A stretch of 50,341 nucleotides of DNA from Pontibacillus halophilus JSM 076056 = DSM 19796 (GCF_000425205.1 NZ_AULI01000020.1:1-50341); one strand, 5' to 3'; positions 34,409 through 42,914 are shown, counted from the stretch's first letter. Made by a program: numbers and translations. Notes: generated from the sequence alone by a model not told the origin.

Positions 34409-35406
34409 GTCGAATTGTAACGTGCGGCGAGGTGATGATGCGTTACACCCCACCTGAGCATCAGCGGTTAAAAGAAGCGAGTAGTTTTCACATTTCCATT
34501 GGTGGGGCGGAAGCGAACGTGGCGGTGAATCTGGCGAATTTGGGACATGAGGTATCGCTACTTACTGCACTGCCTCACCATAATTTAGGGGAGAACGTTA
34601 GGCGATTTCTTCGAGGGCATGGTGTGGGTGTGGAGGCCGTTGTGCATCGAGAAGGGCGGCTCGGTACTTATTATATGGAGGAAGGCTTTGGACTGAGGAA
34701 CGCTGACGTGATTTACGATCGGAGCTTTTCTTCATTTTCTAGGTTGAGTGGAGGGGAAGTGGACTGGAACCAGGTGTTTGAAGGATGTACGCTTTTTCAT
34801 GTAAGCGGGATTACACCAGCACTCGGAGAAGTCTCTAGAGAACTGACCTTGATTGCGTTGAGTGAAGCGAAGAAGCGGGGTATTCTGGTTAGCTTCGATA
34901 TGAATTATCGAAGTAAGTTGTGGGGAGTGGAAGAAGCGGCGGCTACTTATAAGGAAATCTTGCCGTTTGTGGACCGCTGCTTTATTGGGTACAAGGATTT
35001 CACGCTGCTGTTTGGGATGGAGGGTACGAGTCTCTTCTCTGAAGCGACGTTGAAGTCCCATTATGAAAGGTTTAAAGACATGTACGGAATTGGCGAGTTC
35101 GCCTGTACCAACCGCGTCGTACAAAGTGCCAATCAACACACGCTGCAAGGATTCTTTTATCGTGATGGAACCATGCACAAAACCGCTCCCGTAACGATGA
35201 ACGTGCTCGACCGAGTCGGCGGTGGCGATGCATTCGCAGCTGGGGTGCTGCATGGATTGGAGAATGGATTCCACGAGCGAAAGATTGTGGAATTCGGCTT
35301 AGCTACCAGTGTTCTAAAACATACCGTTCGTGGTGATCATGCTCCGTTTTCCGAGGAAGAAGTGTTGCGGTGTCTGGAGAGTGGTGGAGTTGATGTGAGA
35401 CGGTGA
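34405..35406 (+). CDS. kdgK: 2-keto-3-deoxygluconate kinase (KdgK)
   Basis: A 333-residue PfkB-family sugar kinase. The N-terminal PfkB signature is GGAEANVAVNLANLG (about residues 32-46) and the catalytic end signature is DRVGGGDAFAAGVLHGL (about 270-286) with the base Asp. It makes KDPG for KdgA, with which it overlaps. It is the last gene of the operon; a hairpin follows at 35431. Confidence 0.92.
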   Translation: MSRIVTCGEVMMRYTPPEHQRLKEASSFHISIGGAEANVAVNLANLGHEVSLLTALPHHNLGENVRRFLRGHGVGVEAVVHREGRLGTYYMEEGFGLRNADVIYDRSFSSFSRLSGGEVDWNQVFEGCTLFHVSGITPALGEVSRELTLIALSEAKKRGILVSFDMNYRSKLWGVEEAAATYKEILPFVDRCFIGYKDFTLLFGMEGTSLFSEATLKSHYERFKDMYGIGEFACTNRVVQSANQHTLQGFFYRDGTMHKTAPVTMNVLDRVGGGDAFAAGVLHGLENGFHERKIVEFGLATSVLKHTVRGDHAPFSEEEVLRCLESGGVDVRR

Positions 35407-35430
35407 ATGAAGATGTAGGTTTGAGACAAG

Positions 35431-35449
35431 GGGACAGGTACTCTGTCCC
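35431..35449 (+). terminator. Hairpin after kdgK, shared repeat motif
   Basis: GGGACAG-gtact-CTGTCCC, flanked by a second complementary pair (TTTGA and TCAAA). There is no T run. The same GGGACAGGTA...CTGTCCC module is at 39796-39814, so it may be a genome repeat as well as a transcript end. Confidence 0.5.
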
Positions 35450-35556
35450 GATTCAAACTCATTTATGAGACGTTAAGACTAAAATTTAATCACAGGTTTC
35501 TTATCTCCTTAAAGAAGGAATGAGTGTGGCAACAACACTTTAAGGAGGATTTCATA

Positions 35557-35649
35557 ATGGGAGCTATCAGTAAATTGTTACACAAACTAGTAGATGTCAT
35601 TCTGTTTATTCCTCGAGCGATTATTCGATTGTTTAAGAAGGTTGTTTAA
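35557..35649 (+). CDS. 30-residue cationic amphipathic peptide
   Basis: The peptide begins MGAISKLLHKLVDV and ends RLFKKVV. It has a very strong ribosome site (AAGGAGG, 41-47 bp region of line 35501, seven bases before the ATG) and its own terminator at 35726. Net charge is about +5 with hydrophobic residues every three to four positions, so it can form an amphipathic helix. It has no leader sequence. It could be a leaderless bacteriocin, a type I toxin, or a small membrane regulator; no family recognised. Confidence 0.6.
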   Translation: MGAISKLLHKLVDVILFIPRAIIRLFKKVV

Positions 35650-35725
35650 TTGAAACGTATTCCGTTAAATGAATGCTGGATATACTAAGGTGTATCATAC
35701 AAACTCACATAACTTCACGAACATG

Positions 35726-35752
35726 GGTGTCAGTAAGGTTTTATCTGACACC
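35726..35752 (+). terminator. Terminator after the small peptide gene
   Basis: GGTGTCAG (35726-35733) pairs with CTGACACC (35745-35752), followed by TTATTT. Confidence 0.75.
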
Positions 35753-35859
35753 TTATTTAAATTCATTAGTAGGAGTTTAGAAGGATGAGCTGATAAAGAG
35801 AAAGGTAATCATATATTCTGGAGAGTATCATGTATAGGTCAAGAGGTGATGAATACTAC

Positions 35860-35895
35860 AATAAAGGGTTCGCTCATATGAGCGAACCCTTTATT
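35860..35895. repeat. 36-bp perfect palindrome without loop
   Basis: Two 18-base arms meet at 35877/35878 (centre CATATG), with outer ends AATAAAGGG and CCCTTTATT. It may act as a bidirectional terminator or as a protein binding site. Confidence 0.7.
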
Positions 35896-35980
35896 GATTA
35901 CATATGTGTGGTGCGGCTAATGTTTAATAACGCATACTTATTCCAATCATTGAAATTGCTGAAGACTGAGCTGTTTGCAA

Positions 35981-36066
35981 AGTTTACTAGAAGCCTAGGT
36001 TATTATGAAGAAAGTTTAAGAAATATCATAGCCAGAAATGTTAATTTTATTCTGGCGCTTACACTA
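35981..36066 (+). repeat. Dispersed 86-bp repeat, copy 1 (with 42673-42758)
   Basis: It aligns without gaps to 42673-42758 with about three quarters of bases identical. The reading FTRSLGYYEESLRN...VNFILALT here matches FTRRLNNYGESVRN...VNFILAFT there, so both are probably C-terminal remnants of one transposase or other mobile gene. Family not identified. Confidence 0.6.
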
Positions 36067-36312
36067 GGGTGTTTCTTATATTAAGAAGAATAAATATAAC
36101 CATAAATAATACAAAATTTGTCTAAATTTGCTATATCTTTTATTCATTTAATAGTAATATAGTCTTAGGTATATATGGTTGTTGTCGATCAAACAAGAAC
36201 TTTTCCAAGAAGGTGTATTTCTTTTTTATGCAAGGGAGCTTTCATAAATCTGGCAAAGAACTGATTCAATATTTTTAATTCGCAGTAACTTATGAGATTA
36301 AGAGGTGGGAAT

Positions 36313-38193
36313 ATGGGAGCAGAAATAATTGAAAATTTTAACCCTAACGATGCTAGAACTAATGGTGAAAGAAGACTGCTTAATTTATTTAAGGATAATC
36401 CTCGCTTTCGGGGATGGAAAGTCTTTGAACAACCGCACATAAACTCTATGAAACCGGATTTTGTTTTACTCCATCCGGAAAGAGGTATCATAATTATTGA
36501 AGTAAAAGACTGGAATTTACATTTAGATAGTTATGTACAGGGAGGATTTATAAAGGATAAAGACAGCAATTTACATAACAAAAACCCTATACAACAAGTC
36601 GAAAACTATAAGAAAGCCATTTTAAAATCTGAGTTAATGAACAGCGTAATCTTAGCTGAAGAGTTTGAGAAAGATTATTTCGGAGTTATAGAAACAGTTG
36701 TTTATTTTCATAATACTTCAGAAGATCAGGTTAATAAATTTTGTGCTTCAAATAAAAAATATACTAAGATTTGGACTGATAAAGATTTAGATAACCTACA
36801 GGACCTTAATTATAAACTGAACGCAAGACAATATACATATGCATTATCTAGCCGAAGGCCTACATCTAAATTTAATCAAAAGGGATTGCTTGCAGAGTTA
36901 GTCAATGAACTTTCCAGATACTTACAGTACTCTGATTATAACTATGAAAGAATACAACCATTTGTTCTTACTAAATCTCAGAAAGATCTTGCTACACTAA
37001 AGCCTGGATCTATTAGGAGATGGAGCGGAGTTGCGGGAGCTGGAAAATCATTAGTATTAGCTGAAAAAGCTGTAAAAGCTTTAAAAGAAAATCAACGTGT
37101 TTTGGTATTGAGCTTCAACATTACTCTACGTCATTACTTGAGAGATTTGTGTAGCCAGCAATTTGGCCAAGGTGTTGATGAAAGCGATCGTAAAAAACTT
37201 CGGAAAGACTTAACTATCCTGCATTTTCATGATTTTTTAAAAATCCTTATTATTGAACACGAATTGGAAGGCGATTTGGAGCAGATTGAGGGTAAGGATT
37301 TCACATTAAGTTGGATTAATACAATTAACAAATATTTACAAAACAATAGTATAAAAAGTCAATTTAATTATGATTATATATTAATTGATGAGGGTCAAGA
37401 TTTTATAGGAGATTGGATTCGTTTCCTTAAGCAGTTTTATACAGGTAAAGGTGAACTCTTTGTTGTCTACGATAAGGCACAAGATTTATATAATCATGGA
37501 GTTTGGATTGAAGATACCGATCAAGTAAAGGAAATCGGTTTTAAAGGTAGACCAGGAACACTCCGGTATACACGACGTCTTCCTTCTGAGATTGTAAAGA
37601 AGATTCAGCTTGTTCGACAAGAACTTCAGTTAATAGAAGATGAAATTTTAATGCCTGAACAAGAACAGTTGAATCTATTAAACTCAACTTCTTGGTTTAA
37701 TTATCAACCTGTTAGTAAAGAGGAAAAGATAAGTCAGATTGTTAACGCAATATATGAGCTTAGAAAAACAAATAATTGGGAAGATATCACTGTTTTAACA
37801 ACTAATGAAACTACTGGAGTGTCTATTGTAGAACACATGCAAAATCATGGAGTGAATGTTTCCCATGTCTATGATATGCAATGTGAACGAGATTCAGATA
37901 GACGTCGAAATGAGAAATGGAAATTCCAGGGTGGAACAGGGAGGCTAAAAATTAGTTCTTATCATAGTTTTAAGGGCTGGCAAACCCCAAATATAATAAT
38001 GGTCTTAGATACTCCTGCTAACAATTATAATCAAGGACAATTAAATCAAAATGAAAAAGAGAACTTTTCTATATCAGATGCCTTGTTTATTAGCTTGTCC
38101 AGAGTTAAAGGTAAAGTTAGTACTGGTGAGTATTCCTATACTTGTTTAAACTATATCTCGGAATACAATCGAATTGTAAACTGTTTCAATTAA
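36313..38193 (+). CDS. NERD nuclease-domain / superfamily 1 helicase fusion
   Basis: A 626-residue protein. Residues about 10-120 form a NERD domain with PD-(D/E)xK-like residues in KPDFVLLHPERGIIIIEVKD. Then comes an SF1 (UvrD-like) helicase with Walker A WSGVAGAGKSLVL, Walker B ILIDEGQDF, and late motifs ISSYHSFKGWQ and LFISLSRVKGKV. Such proteins process DNA ends and are often found among phage-defence and mobile genes. ATG at 36313 follows AGAGGTGG; the frame is open from 36292. It stands alone, with a strong terminator behind it, so it may be a single-gene defence or repair unit. Confidence 0.85.
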   Translation: MGAEIIENFNPNDARTNGERRLLNLFKDNPRFRGWKVFEQPHINSMKPDFVLLHPERGIIIIEVKDWNLHLDSYVQGGFIKDKDSNLHNKNPIQQVENYKKAILKSELMNSVILAEEFEKDYFGVIETVVYFHNTSEDQVNKFCASNKKYTKIWTDKDLDNLQDLNYKLNARQYTYALSSRRPTSKFNQKGLLAELVNELSRYLQYSDYNYERIQPFVLTKSQKDLATLKPGSIRRWSGVAGAGKSLVLAEKAVKALKENQRVLVLSFNITLRHYLRDLCSQQFGQGVDESDRKKLRKDLTILHFHDFLKILIIEHELEGDLEQIEGKDFTLSWINTINKYLQNNSIKSQFNYDYILIDEGQDFIGDWIRFLKQFYTGKGELFVVYDKAQDLYNHGVWIEDTDQVKEIGFKGRPGTLRYTRRLPSEIVKKIQLVRQELQLIEDEILMPEQEQLNLLNSTSWFNYQPVSKEEKISQIVNAIYELRKTNNWEDITVLTTNETTGVSIVEHMQNHGVNVSHVYDMQCERDSDRRRNEKWKFQGGTGRLKISSYHSFKGWQTPNIIMVLDTPANNYNQGQLNQNEKENFSISDALFISLSRVKGKVSTGEYSYTCLNYISEYNRIVNCFN

Positions 38194-38219
38194 TCAACCA
38201 AGTTTATAAACTCTTAAGG

Positions 38220-38257
38220 AAGCCGTCTAACTCAAAAAATGTTGAGTTAGACGGCTT
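38220..38257 (+). terminator. Terminator after the NERD-helicase
   Basis: Arms of 14 bases (AAGCCGTCTAACTC with GAGTTAGACGGCTT) and a 10-base loop, followed by TTCTAATATT. It can also serve the opposite strand. Confidence 0.85.
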
Positions 38258-38401
38258 TCTAATATTGATATAGGAATCTAGCTAGCAATACGAGATATAG
38301 TACAAATACGAGTTATTCCGTTTATGAGTAATTTAACAATTTCTACAGACGTGTGCCACAACTACAAATCCTTTGGAGAAGCTGGTCTACAAAATCCAAT
38401 C

Positions 38402-39019
38402 TTAGCTCTCTGCTGACTGCAACAGAATGTTCTGCCCATCATAGGCATAGTCAAATTCGTTTCCTTCAGCCCCCACACGATTGAACATAATGACGCCCAC
38501 AGCACCTGCGTCGAGCACGTTTTGAATCTTTTCGTAGAAGCTAATCTCTCCACGTTCGATGAGCGCAATCTTTCCTTGAAGGTCTGCTGAGCTGACATCA
38601 TTCGCACGAGCCAGACCTACATAAGTGAGAGGAGCTGTAACGGTGTCATTAACTGATCCTTCGAAGGTATGTACATCTCCGCCGTTAACAGTGAGCTCGC
38701 TTAGTTGAATAGAAGAGGTACCACAATTCCACCCTGGAAATTGGAACGGCTGCAATTCAGTTTCATACCCATAACTCTCAAACGTCTGTTTAATGTAGTC
38801 CACAGCCACTTTCTCCCCTTATGTCCCTGCCTCACGAGGTTGTTTGGAAAGGAAATCAATCCTGTCATACATCGCATCCGCATCAATTTTCTTAATAATC
38901 TTGTTGTCAAACGCATGGGAGGACGGATTCTTCACCTCTTGATTTCCGGCCTCGACCACAAAAGGAGCACTGAACAACAACGAGGTAGAAAGAGCAGCAA
39001 CAATGGCTTTTCGATACAT
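38402..39019 (-). pseudogene. Secreted M28-type aminopeptidase, truncated and with a stop
   Basis: A signal peptide (residues about 2-25, AALSTSLLFSAPFVVEA) is followed by the start of a YwaD-like secreted aminopeptidase and its PA domain (VDYIKQTFESYGYET, KIALIERGEISFYEKIQN). A TAA at about 38819 breaks the frame after PREAGT, where the family has a charged residue. The frame then stops at 38402 inside the PA domain, and the zinc peptidase domain is missing. The original start has an AGGAGGG site. It is a clear relic. Confidence 0.8.
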
Positions 39020-39220
39020 TGTATCCCTCCTAAACAATGACATTGGTAATTTATTACAGTGTACTTATTGAGGCGAAATAGTGTAAATAGGTGGTATGTT
39101 CCACGATTCGTCAATCTGGTGTGGCAGGATAGGTGCATGGGACTAGAGTAGGGAGAGATTTTAGAGGAGTGCGTCGGGTTTTGTCGGTGAGATAGTTCGA
39201 TGGGTTTATGTAAAACACAA

Positions 39221-39246
39221 GGTTATCTTTCGTTAATTGGGGGTAT
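39221..39246 (+). promoter_or_regulatory. Possible sigma-B type promoter
   Basis: GGTTAT, 14 bases, GGGTAT. The -10 fits the sigma-B consensus GGGWAW, the -35 only in part. It lies 48 bp before the lipoprotein gene. Confidence 0.25.
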
Positions 39247-39293
39247 CTGGTAATTGTAGCTAGTTAGGATAGGTAAGAGGGAGGTGAGAAACA

Positions 39294-39806
39294 TTGATTA
39301 AGAAGGGTCTAGCTCTTTTGCTCGTAGTAAGTGTTTTAAGTGGATGTAACCTATTGGGAGAAACAGAGCTTCAAGAAAGCTTTACAACATATGTGAATGA
39401 GGATTTAAGCCGAATTGGGGAATTAGAGGAAGAGGCTATTGGAACGTTAAACTCAGTGAGTGGTGCAAACTACACGGATGATCCTACATTTGCAAGAGCG
39501 TTGGAAGAAGATATTATCCCACCATATGAAGAAGCCATTCAATTATTGAAAGAAATTGAACTAGAGTCTGAGGAGATTCGCTCCCTTCACGAAACTTACA
39601 TAGAAGGCGCAGAGTTGCAACTAGAAGCATTCCACCAAGCATTAGAAGCCCTCGAAACTCAAAACATGGAAATGATGGAACAATCTAATGAAATGTTAAC
39701 CAAAGGCAGCGAGAAAATAGGAGAATACACAACAGGCATGAAAGAACTCGCTGAAGAAAATAATATAGAATACACAGAACCCAGCTTGGGACAAAGGGAC
39801 AGGTAA
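39294..39806 (+). CDS. Hypothetical lipoprotein, helical
   Basis: A 170-residue protein with a lipoprotein signal (lipobox LSGC at residues about 15-18). The rest is acidic and mostly helical, with Glu and Leu rich stretches that could form a helical bundle or coiled coil. It starts with TTG behind GGGAGGTGAG. The last codons overlap the GGGACAGGTA hairpin, which suggests the repeat inserted at the gene end and changed its C-terminus. No family recognised. Confidence 0.7.
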   Translation: MIKKGLALLLVVSVLSGCNLLGETELQESFTTYVNEDLSRIGELEEEAIGTLNSVSGANYTDDPTFARALEEDIIPPYEEAIQLLKEIELESEEIRSLHETYIEGAELQLEAFHQALEALETQNMEMMEQSNEMLTKGSEKIGEYTTGMKELAEENNIEYTEPSLGQRDR

Positions 39807-39820
39807 GCTGTCCCTCTTTT
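39796..39820 (+). terminator. Terminator of the lipoprotein gene, shared repeat motif
   Basis: GGGACAG (39796-39802) and CTGTCCC (39808-39814) followed by TCTTTT. The left arm and spacer GGGACAGGTA are identical to the hairpin at 35431. Confidence 0.7.
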
Positions 39821-40175
39821 GTTTAGGAGGAGCAGGAATACAGTAAGTCATTCAGCAATAGAACAGCTAGAGATTATTAACTTAGTACATTTGTTGTTAA
39901 GGTTTAATTATTGTTAAGGATCCTAGGAATATGTTAACACCGCATTTCGTTTTCCACTCATCTTGGAGGTACAGGTACGAAAGTGACTCTAAAGAAAGAA
40001 TTACAAGTGCCTATGCTAATCTGCTCGTAGAGAAAAATCTATTTGCAAAGATATAGAGTACAATTTATTCTGGTATATATCAGAGATAAAAAACAATTTG
40101 AAGGTTAACTCGAGTACTATTTGAAAGTTGAGAATATACCCGAGAAAGCTATGAAATTAGAAGAAGTGATTCTAT
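39821..40175. other. Gene-free interval, decayed
   Basis: No gene is seen. A short stretch before 40176 reads as part of a broken protein (EKAMKLEEVILFE), so this is probably the worn 5' side of the immunity-like fragment that follows. Confidence 0.4.
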
Positions 40176-40370
40176 TTGAGCGAACTATCTAGTGATCTAT
40201 TCGGTAGGATTAAATACGAGCAAGGTTTCTGGCGGGGAGCTACATCGATTCAAATCTTTACTGAGGTTCAAATAATAATTCTGAGTGTTGATGGAAGAGA
40301 AGTTGGAGAAGGGGTGAAGATTGAAAATGAAGTAGTAGAGGAAGTGTGGTATCAGGATATAGTTTTATAA
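40176..40370 (+). pseudogene. Fragment resembling an immunity protein (DUF6985-like)
   Basis: A 64-residue frame from TTG (SELSSDLFGRIKYEQGFWRG...) without a ribosome site. The DLFGRIKYEQGFW stretch resembles the start of small immunity proteins found in toxin cassettes, but the protein is too short. It lies just before an intact YezG-type gene, in line with a decayed cassette. Confidence 0.35.
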
Positions 40371-40445
40371 TCTTGGAATACTGGATAGGTTGGTTAGTTA
40401 AGTGAGGTGCAGCGGAAGTTAAATTAATAATGGGGGGAGATAGAC

Positions 40446-40925
40446 TTGAGTCCCGTATTTGAGGATCATTTTTCTGAATTACAAGCAGATATGGTAGCTA
40501 TTTGTTTGGAATATGTTCAAAGTGAAGCAGAGGATATTTATATTTACTGTTCCTATGAGTCAAAAATGTATGCTTTTGACGTGTTTTATAAAATAAATGG
40601 TCAATATGTTTCTAAGCATAACTTAAATAATGCAGTACATAACACAAGCAGGGAAGGTAAGAGAGCATTCAGTTATGATACCTCTGAACAAAGACAAGAA
40701 GCATTATTGGATATTGGACTTGACAAATTAACGAAAATTCACGATGTATGTAAATTATATGAGAGGGAAATGCCTACAGAGATAAAGTTACATTATAATG
40801 TGAAGCAGAATAGTTTAAGAGGGAAATTTAGATATGATTTAGTTTATTCAAATGACAACGAACTCTTACCCGTTGACATATTCGATTCTTGGTTTGAAGA
40901 GGTTAAAGACGAAAATTTAGATTAA
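40446..40925 (+). CDS. YezG-type (DUF600-like) immunity protein, orphan
   Basis: A 159-residue paralog of the proteins at 652 and 45746, closest to the first (both have ICLEYV, IYCSYE and AFDVFYKING). It starts with TTG behind GGGGGGAGA. No toxin gene or toxin remnant is recognisable next to it, so it is an orphan immunity gene, a kind often kept as protection against neighbours' toxins. Confidence 0.8.
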   Translation: MSPVFEDHFSELQADMVAICLEYVQSEAEDIYIYCSYESKMYAFDVFYKINGQYVSKHNLNNAVHNTSREGKRAFSYDTSEQRQEALLDIGLDKLTKIHDVCKLYEREMPTEIKLHYNVKQNSLRGKFRYDLVYSNDNELLPVDIFDSWFEEVKDENLD

Positions 40926-41149
40926 TATAAGAGTCAGTTGTAGAGAAAGAAACATGAGTATCCGAACCAATATCTGTTTTTAAGCGATATGTCAGGAAAT
41001 GCTTAATTAATATGGAAAGTTGGTCGTCATATTCTTGATATCTTGAAGGCATATTTTAATGGTTAATTATGCTCCAGTTGATATAATCAATTAAGGTTAT
41101 TAATTTCTTTAAATGAAGCACTACCATTGTCCTCGCGCTTCACGAAAAA

Positions 41150-41180
41150 ATACGAAACCTATCAATAAGAAGGTTTCGCG
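41150..41180 (-). terminator. Terminator of the small membrane protein gene
   Basis: On the minus strand CGAAACCT (41178-41171) pairs with AGGTTTCG (41160-41153) and TATTTTTT follows. Confidence 0.65.
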
Positions 41181-41216
41181 TTGACCATTAAATTACTGTT
41201 ATTTTAAATTGTGATT

Positions 41217-41393
41217 TTATTTTGCTCTTCTATTCATTGCATAGTTTAATATGAAAAAGAAGATGGTGAATACGACAAAGTAATTTAATGGATTTTTAAC
41301 GATGCTCATATTAAGAGAGATTTGTAAGAATAACCACAAAACAAAAATCACAATTAATGCGAATATCATCGTCTTGTTATATAACGTAGACAT
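41217..41393 (-). CDS. Small two-helix membrane protein
   Basis: A 58-residue protein with two hydrophobic segments (residues about 8-24 and 36-52) and a basic end (NRRAK). ATG at 41393 has GATGAGGGGG in front; an upstream ATG at 41411 is in frame but lies ahead of that site. Followed by a terminator. Function unknown. Confidence 0.6.
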   Translation of the reverse strand: MSTLYNKTMIFALIVIFVLWLFLQISLNMSIVKNPLNYFVVFTIFFFILNYAMNRRAK

Positions 41394-41831
41394 GCTTACC
41401 CCCTCATCCATTCTTAGAGATTATAAATAAGAAGCGGTAGATCCACCACCAGTACCTAGAATGCATATTCTTAGTGAGAATGCTCTAAATAATTCATTTC
41501 CATCAGAGTATAACATTCTCTCTTTAACTAGTTGAAGAGGGAATGAATCTTATACAGAGGGATGGCTAGTAATTCTTGAGCTCCTGGTTGAGGTACCCAC
41601 CCCGATGAACACTAAGAAGAATGATGCAATTTTCAGATGCCTAGGTGTTTCTAATAACTTGTTATTTTTACTTTAAGCTTTAGAAACAATGATTCACCAG
41701 CCTACATGTTAGGAACATCGGGAGGAGCCCTTTGCTTCTCATTCGACAGAGGATTATAATAAGAAGATAAATATAGGTACAATTGTTCATATCATTCACC
41801 TTAATGCTATGCTATAGTTGTAATTAACTAA
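41394..41831. other. Gene-free interval
   Basis: Nothing gene-like is seen on either strand in about 440 bp between the small membrane protein and the csp promoter. Confidence 0.5.
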
Positions 41832-41860
41832 TTGTTGTTCGGAATAATAAACTTGATAAT
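41832..41860 (+). promoter_or_regulatory. Promoter of the cold shock gene
   Basis: TTGTTG (41832-41837), 17 bases, GATAAT (41855-41860). A leader of about 70 nt follows, with a small hairpin GTGC-aaata-GCAC at about 41909-41921 right before the GGAGG site, which could make translation temperature dependent. Confidence 0.55.
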
Positions 41861-41934
41861 TTGAGTCATCATCTTAAGACATTGTTAGAGCAAGAATGGT
41901 AATAATCGTGCAAATAGCACGTGGAGGAATTTAA

Positions 41935-42135
41935 ATGAATAACGGTACAGTAAAATGGTTTAACGCAGACAAAGGTTTCGGATTTATTGAAGTAGAAGGT
42001 GGAGACGATGTATTCGTTCACTTCTCTGCAATTAATGAAGAAGGCTTCAAAACGCTAGAAGAAGGACAAGCTGTTTCTTTCGATACTGAAGAAGGAAGCC
42101 GTGGACCGCAAGCAGCTAACGTTGTGAAGAAATAA
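41935..42135 (+). CDS. Cold shock protein (CspA/CspD family)
   Basis: A 66-residue OB-fold nucleic-acid chaperone with [19 protein letters not shown] (RNP1, KGFGFI), DVFVHFSAI (RNP2) and the ending [10 protein letters not shown]. It binds single-stranded RNA or DNA and helps translation in the cold. GGAGG precedes the ATG, and the gene has its own terminator. Confidence 0.95.
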   Translation: MNNGTVKWFNADKGFGFIEVEGGDDVFVHFSAINEEGFKTLEEGQAVSFDTEEGSRGPQAANVVKK

Positions 42136-42142
42136 ATAATAC

Positions 42143-42174
42143 AAAGAGCTTCTTCCTAAGGGAAGGAGCTCTTT
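42143..42174 (+). terminator. Terminator of the cold shock gene
   Basis: AAAGAGCT-T-CTTCC pairs with GGAAG-G-AGCTCTTT, followed by a T run. Confidence 0.85.
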
Positions 42175-42424
42175 TTGTTTCTGAGAAGTATGGGGAAGGG
42201 CACTAATTCTATCATTAGGGTAGTAGGATGCTAGTAAGATATATAATCCATTAGTATTCGTTCTTCTTCCGATCATAAGTATTAGTTGGTTTATTATGCG
42301 TTCCCATGTCTTATCAAGCGGAGAATGATATATTTTAAGCGCAATAATAATCATAGCTCTTAGAGAGATTGCTTACTGCAGCCTCTCTGTTTTTTATATC
42401 ATAATTGGATCGATACGGGGCCCT
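42175..42424. other. Gene-free interval
   Basis: Nothing recognised on either strand between the csp terminator and the IS21 remnant. Confidence 0.45.
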
Positions 42425-42585
42425 TGTAGACGTCAAGTTAATTTTTACACTTTATGCTCACTGAACTTTTACACTTCTGCTGGGAATACATTTCTTCGAT
42501 GCTTCATTCGATAACTGTCTCCATCCATATGGATTACTTCTACACGAGGAAGGAGGCGCTCCATAATGCTATGGTGATACCTCCT
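42425..42585 (-). mobile_element. IS21-type element, 3'-end remnant with IstB tail
   Basis: On the minus strand it reads SIMERLLPRVEVIHMDGDSY and RMKHR, the end of an IstB protein, followed by the terminal repeats AGTGTAAAAGTTC and AAGTGTAAA and the tip ACGTCTACA. It matches the fragment at 5446-5538 and is a different element from that at the window ends. Confidence 0.75.
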
Positions 42586-42672
42586 TAAATTCACTTAGTT
42601 GATGAATCTTTATATACAACATTAACTTTTCCCCAAAATCCTAACCTCCACGTAAAATAACAGAATACTATT

Positions 42673-42758
42673 AGTTTACTAGAAGATTAAATAATTACGG
42701 AGAAAGTGTAAGAAACAACTTGGAGAAAACTGTAAATTTCATTCTAGCGTTTACAATA
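42673..42758 (+). repeat. Dispersed 86-bp repeat, copy 2 (with 35981-36066)
   Basis: See the copy at 35981. Here the reading frame (FTRRLNNYGESVRN...VNFILAFT) has no start. It lies right after the IS21 remnant and is probably also transposon debris. Confidence 0.6.
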
Positions 42759-42914
42759 TATAGTTGAAGGTTCTCTTTGAGGGTAGTATCATAAAGTGAT
42801 TTACAAAATATCATTCATTTTTACTTCCTCATTTCTGGATACATTTTAAGAAAATGCTACCTGGTAAACCACTAAATGATTCAGTTGATAATGACTTTTA
42901 AGGAGGATATAAAT

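Larger units (their letters stand above)
35650..36312. other. Gene-poor interval with hairpins and transposon-like debris
   Basis: It holds the terminator at 35726-35752, the perfect palindrome at 35860-35895 and a dispersed repeat at 35981-36066. The 84-codon frame that begins at 35830 runs through the palindrome and is probably not a gene as a whole, although its last third looks like former coding sequence. Confidence 0.5.

Noticed and set aside
34732-35274. 180-codon frame on the minus strand inside kdgK
   Set aside because: It is fully covered by kdgK, whose PfkB motifs are complete, and has no family motif itself.
35830-36084. 84-codon frame behind AGAGTATC
   Set aside because: It runs through the 36-bp palindrome and has no ribosome site; only its last third looks like old coding sequence, reported as a dispersed repeat.
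40176-40370. Intact small gene
   Set aside because: No ribosome site and too short for the immunity-like family; kept only as a low-confidence fragment.
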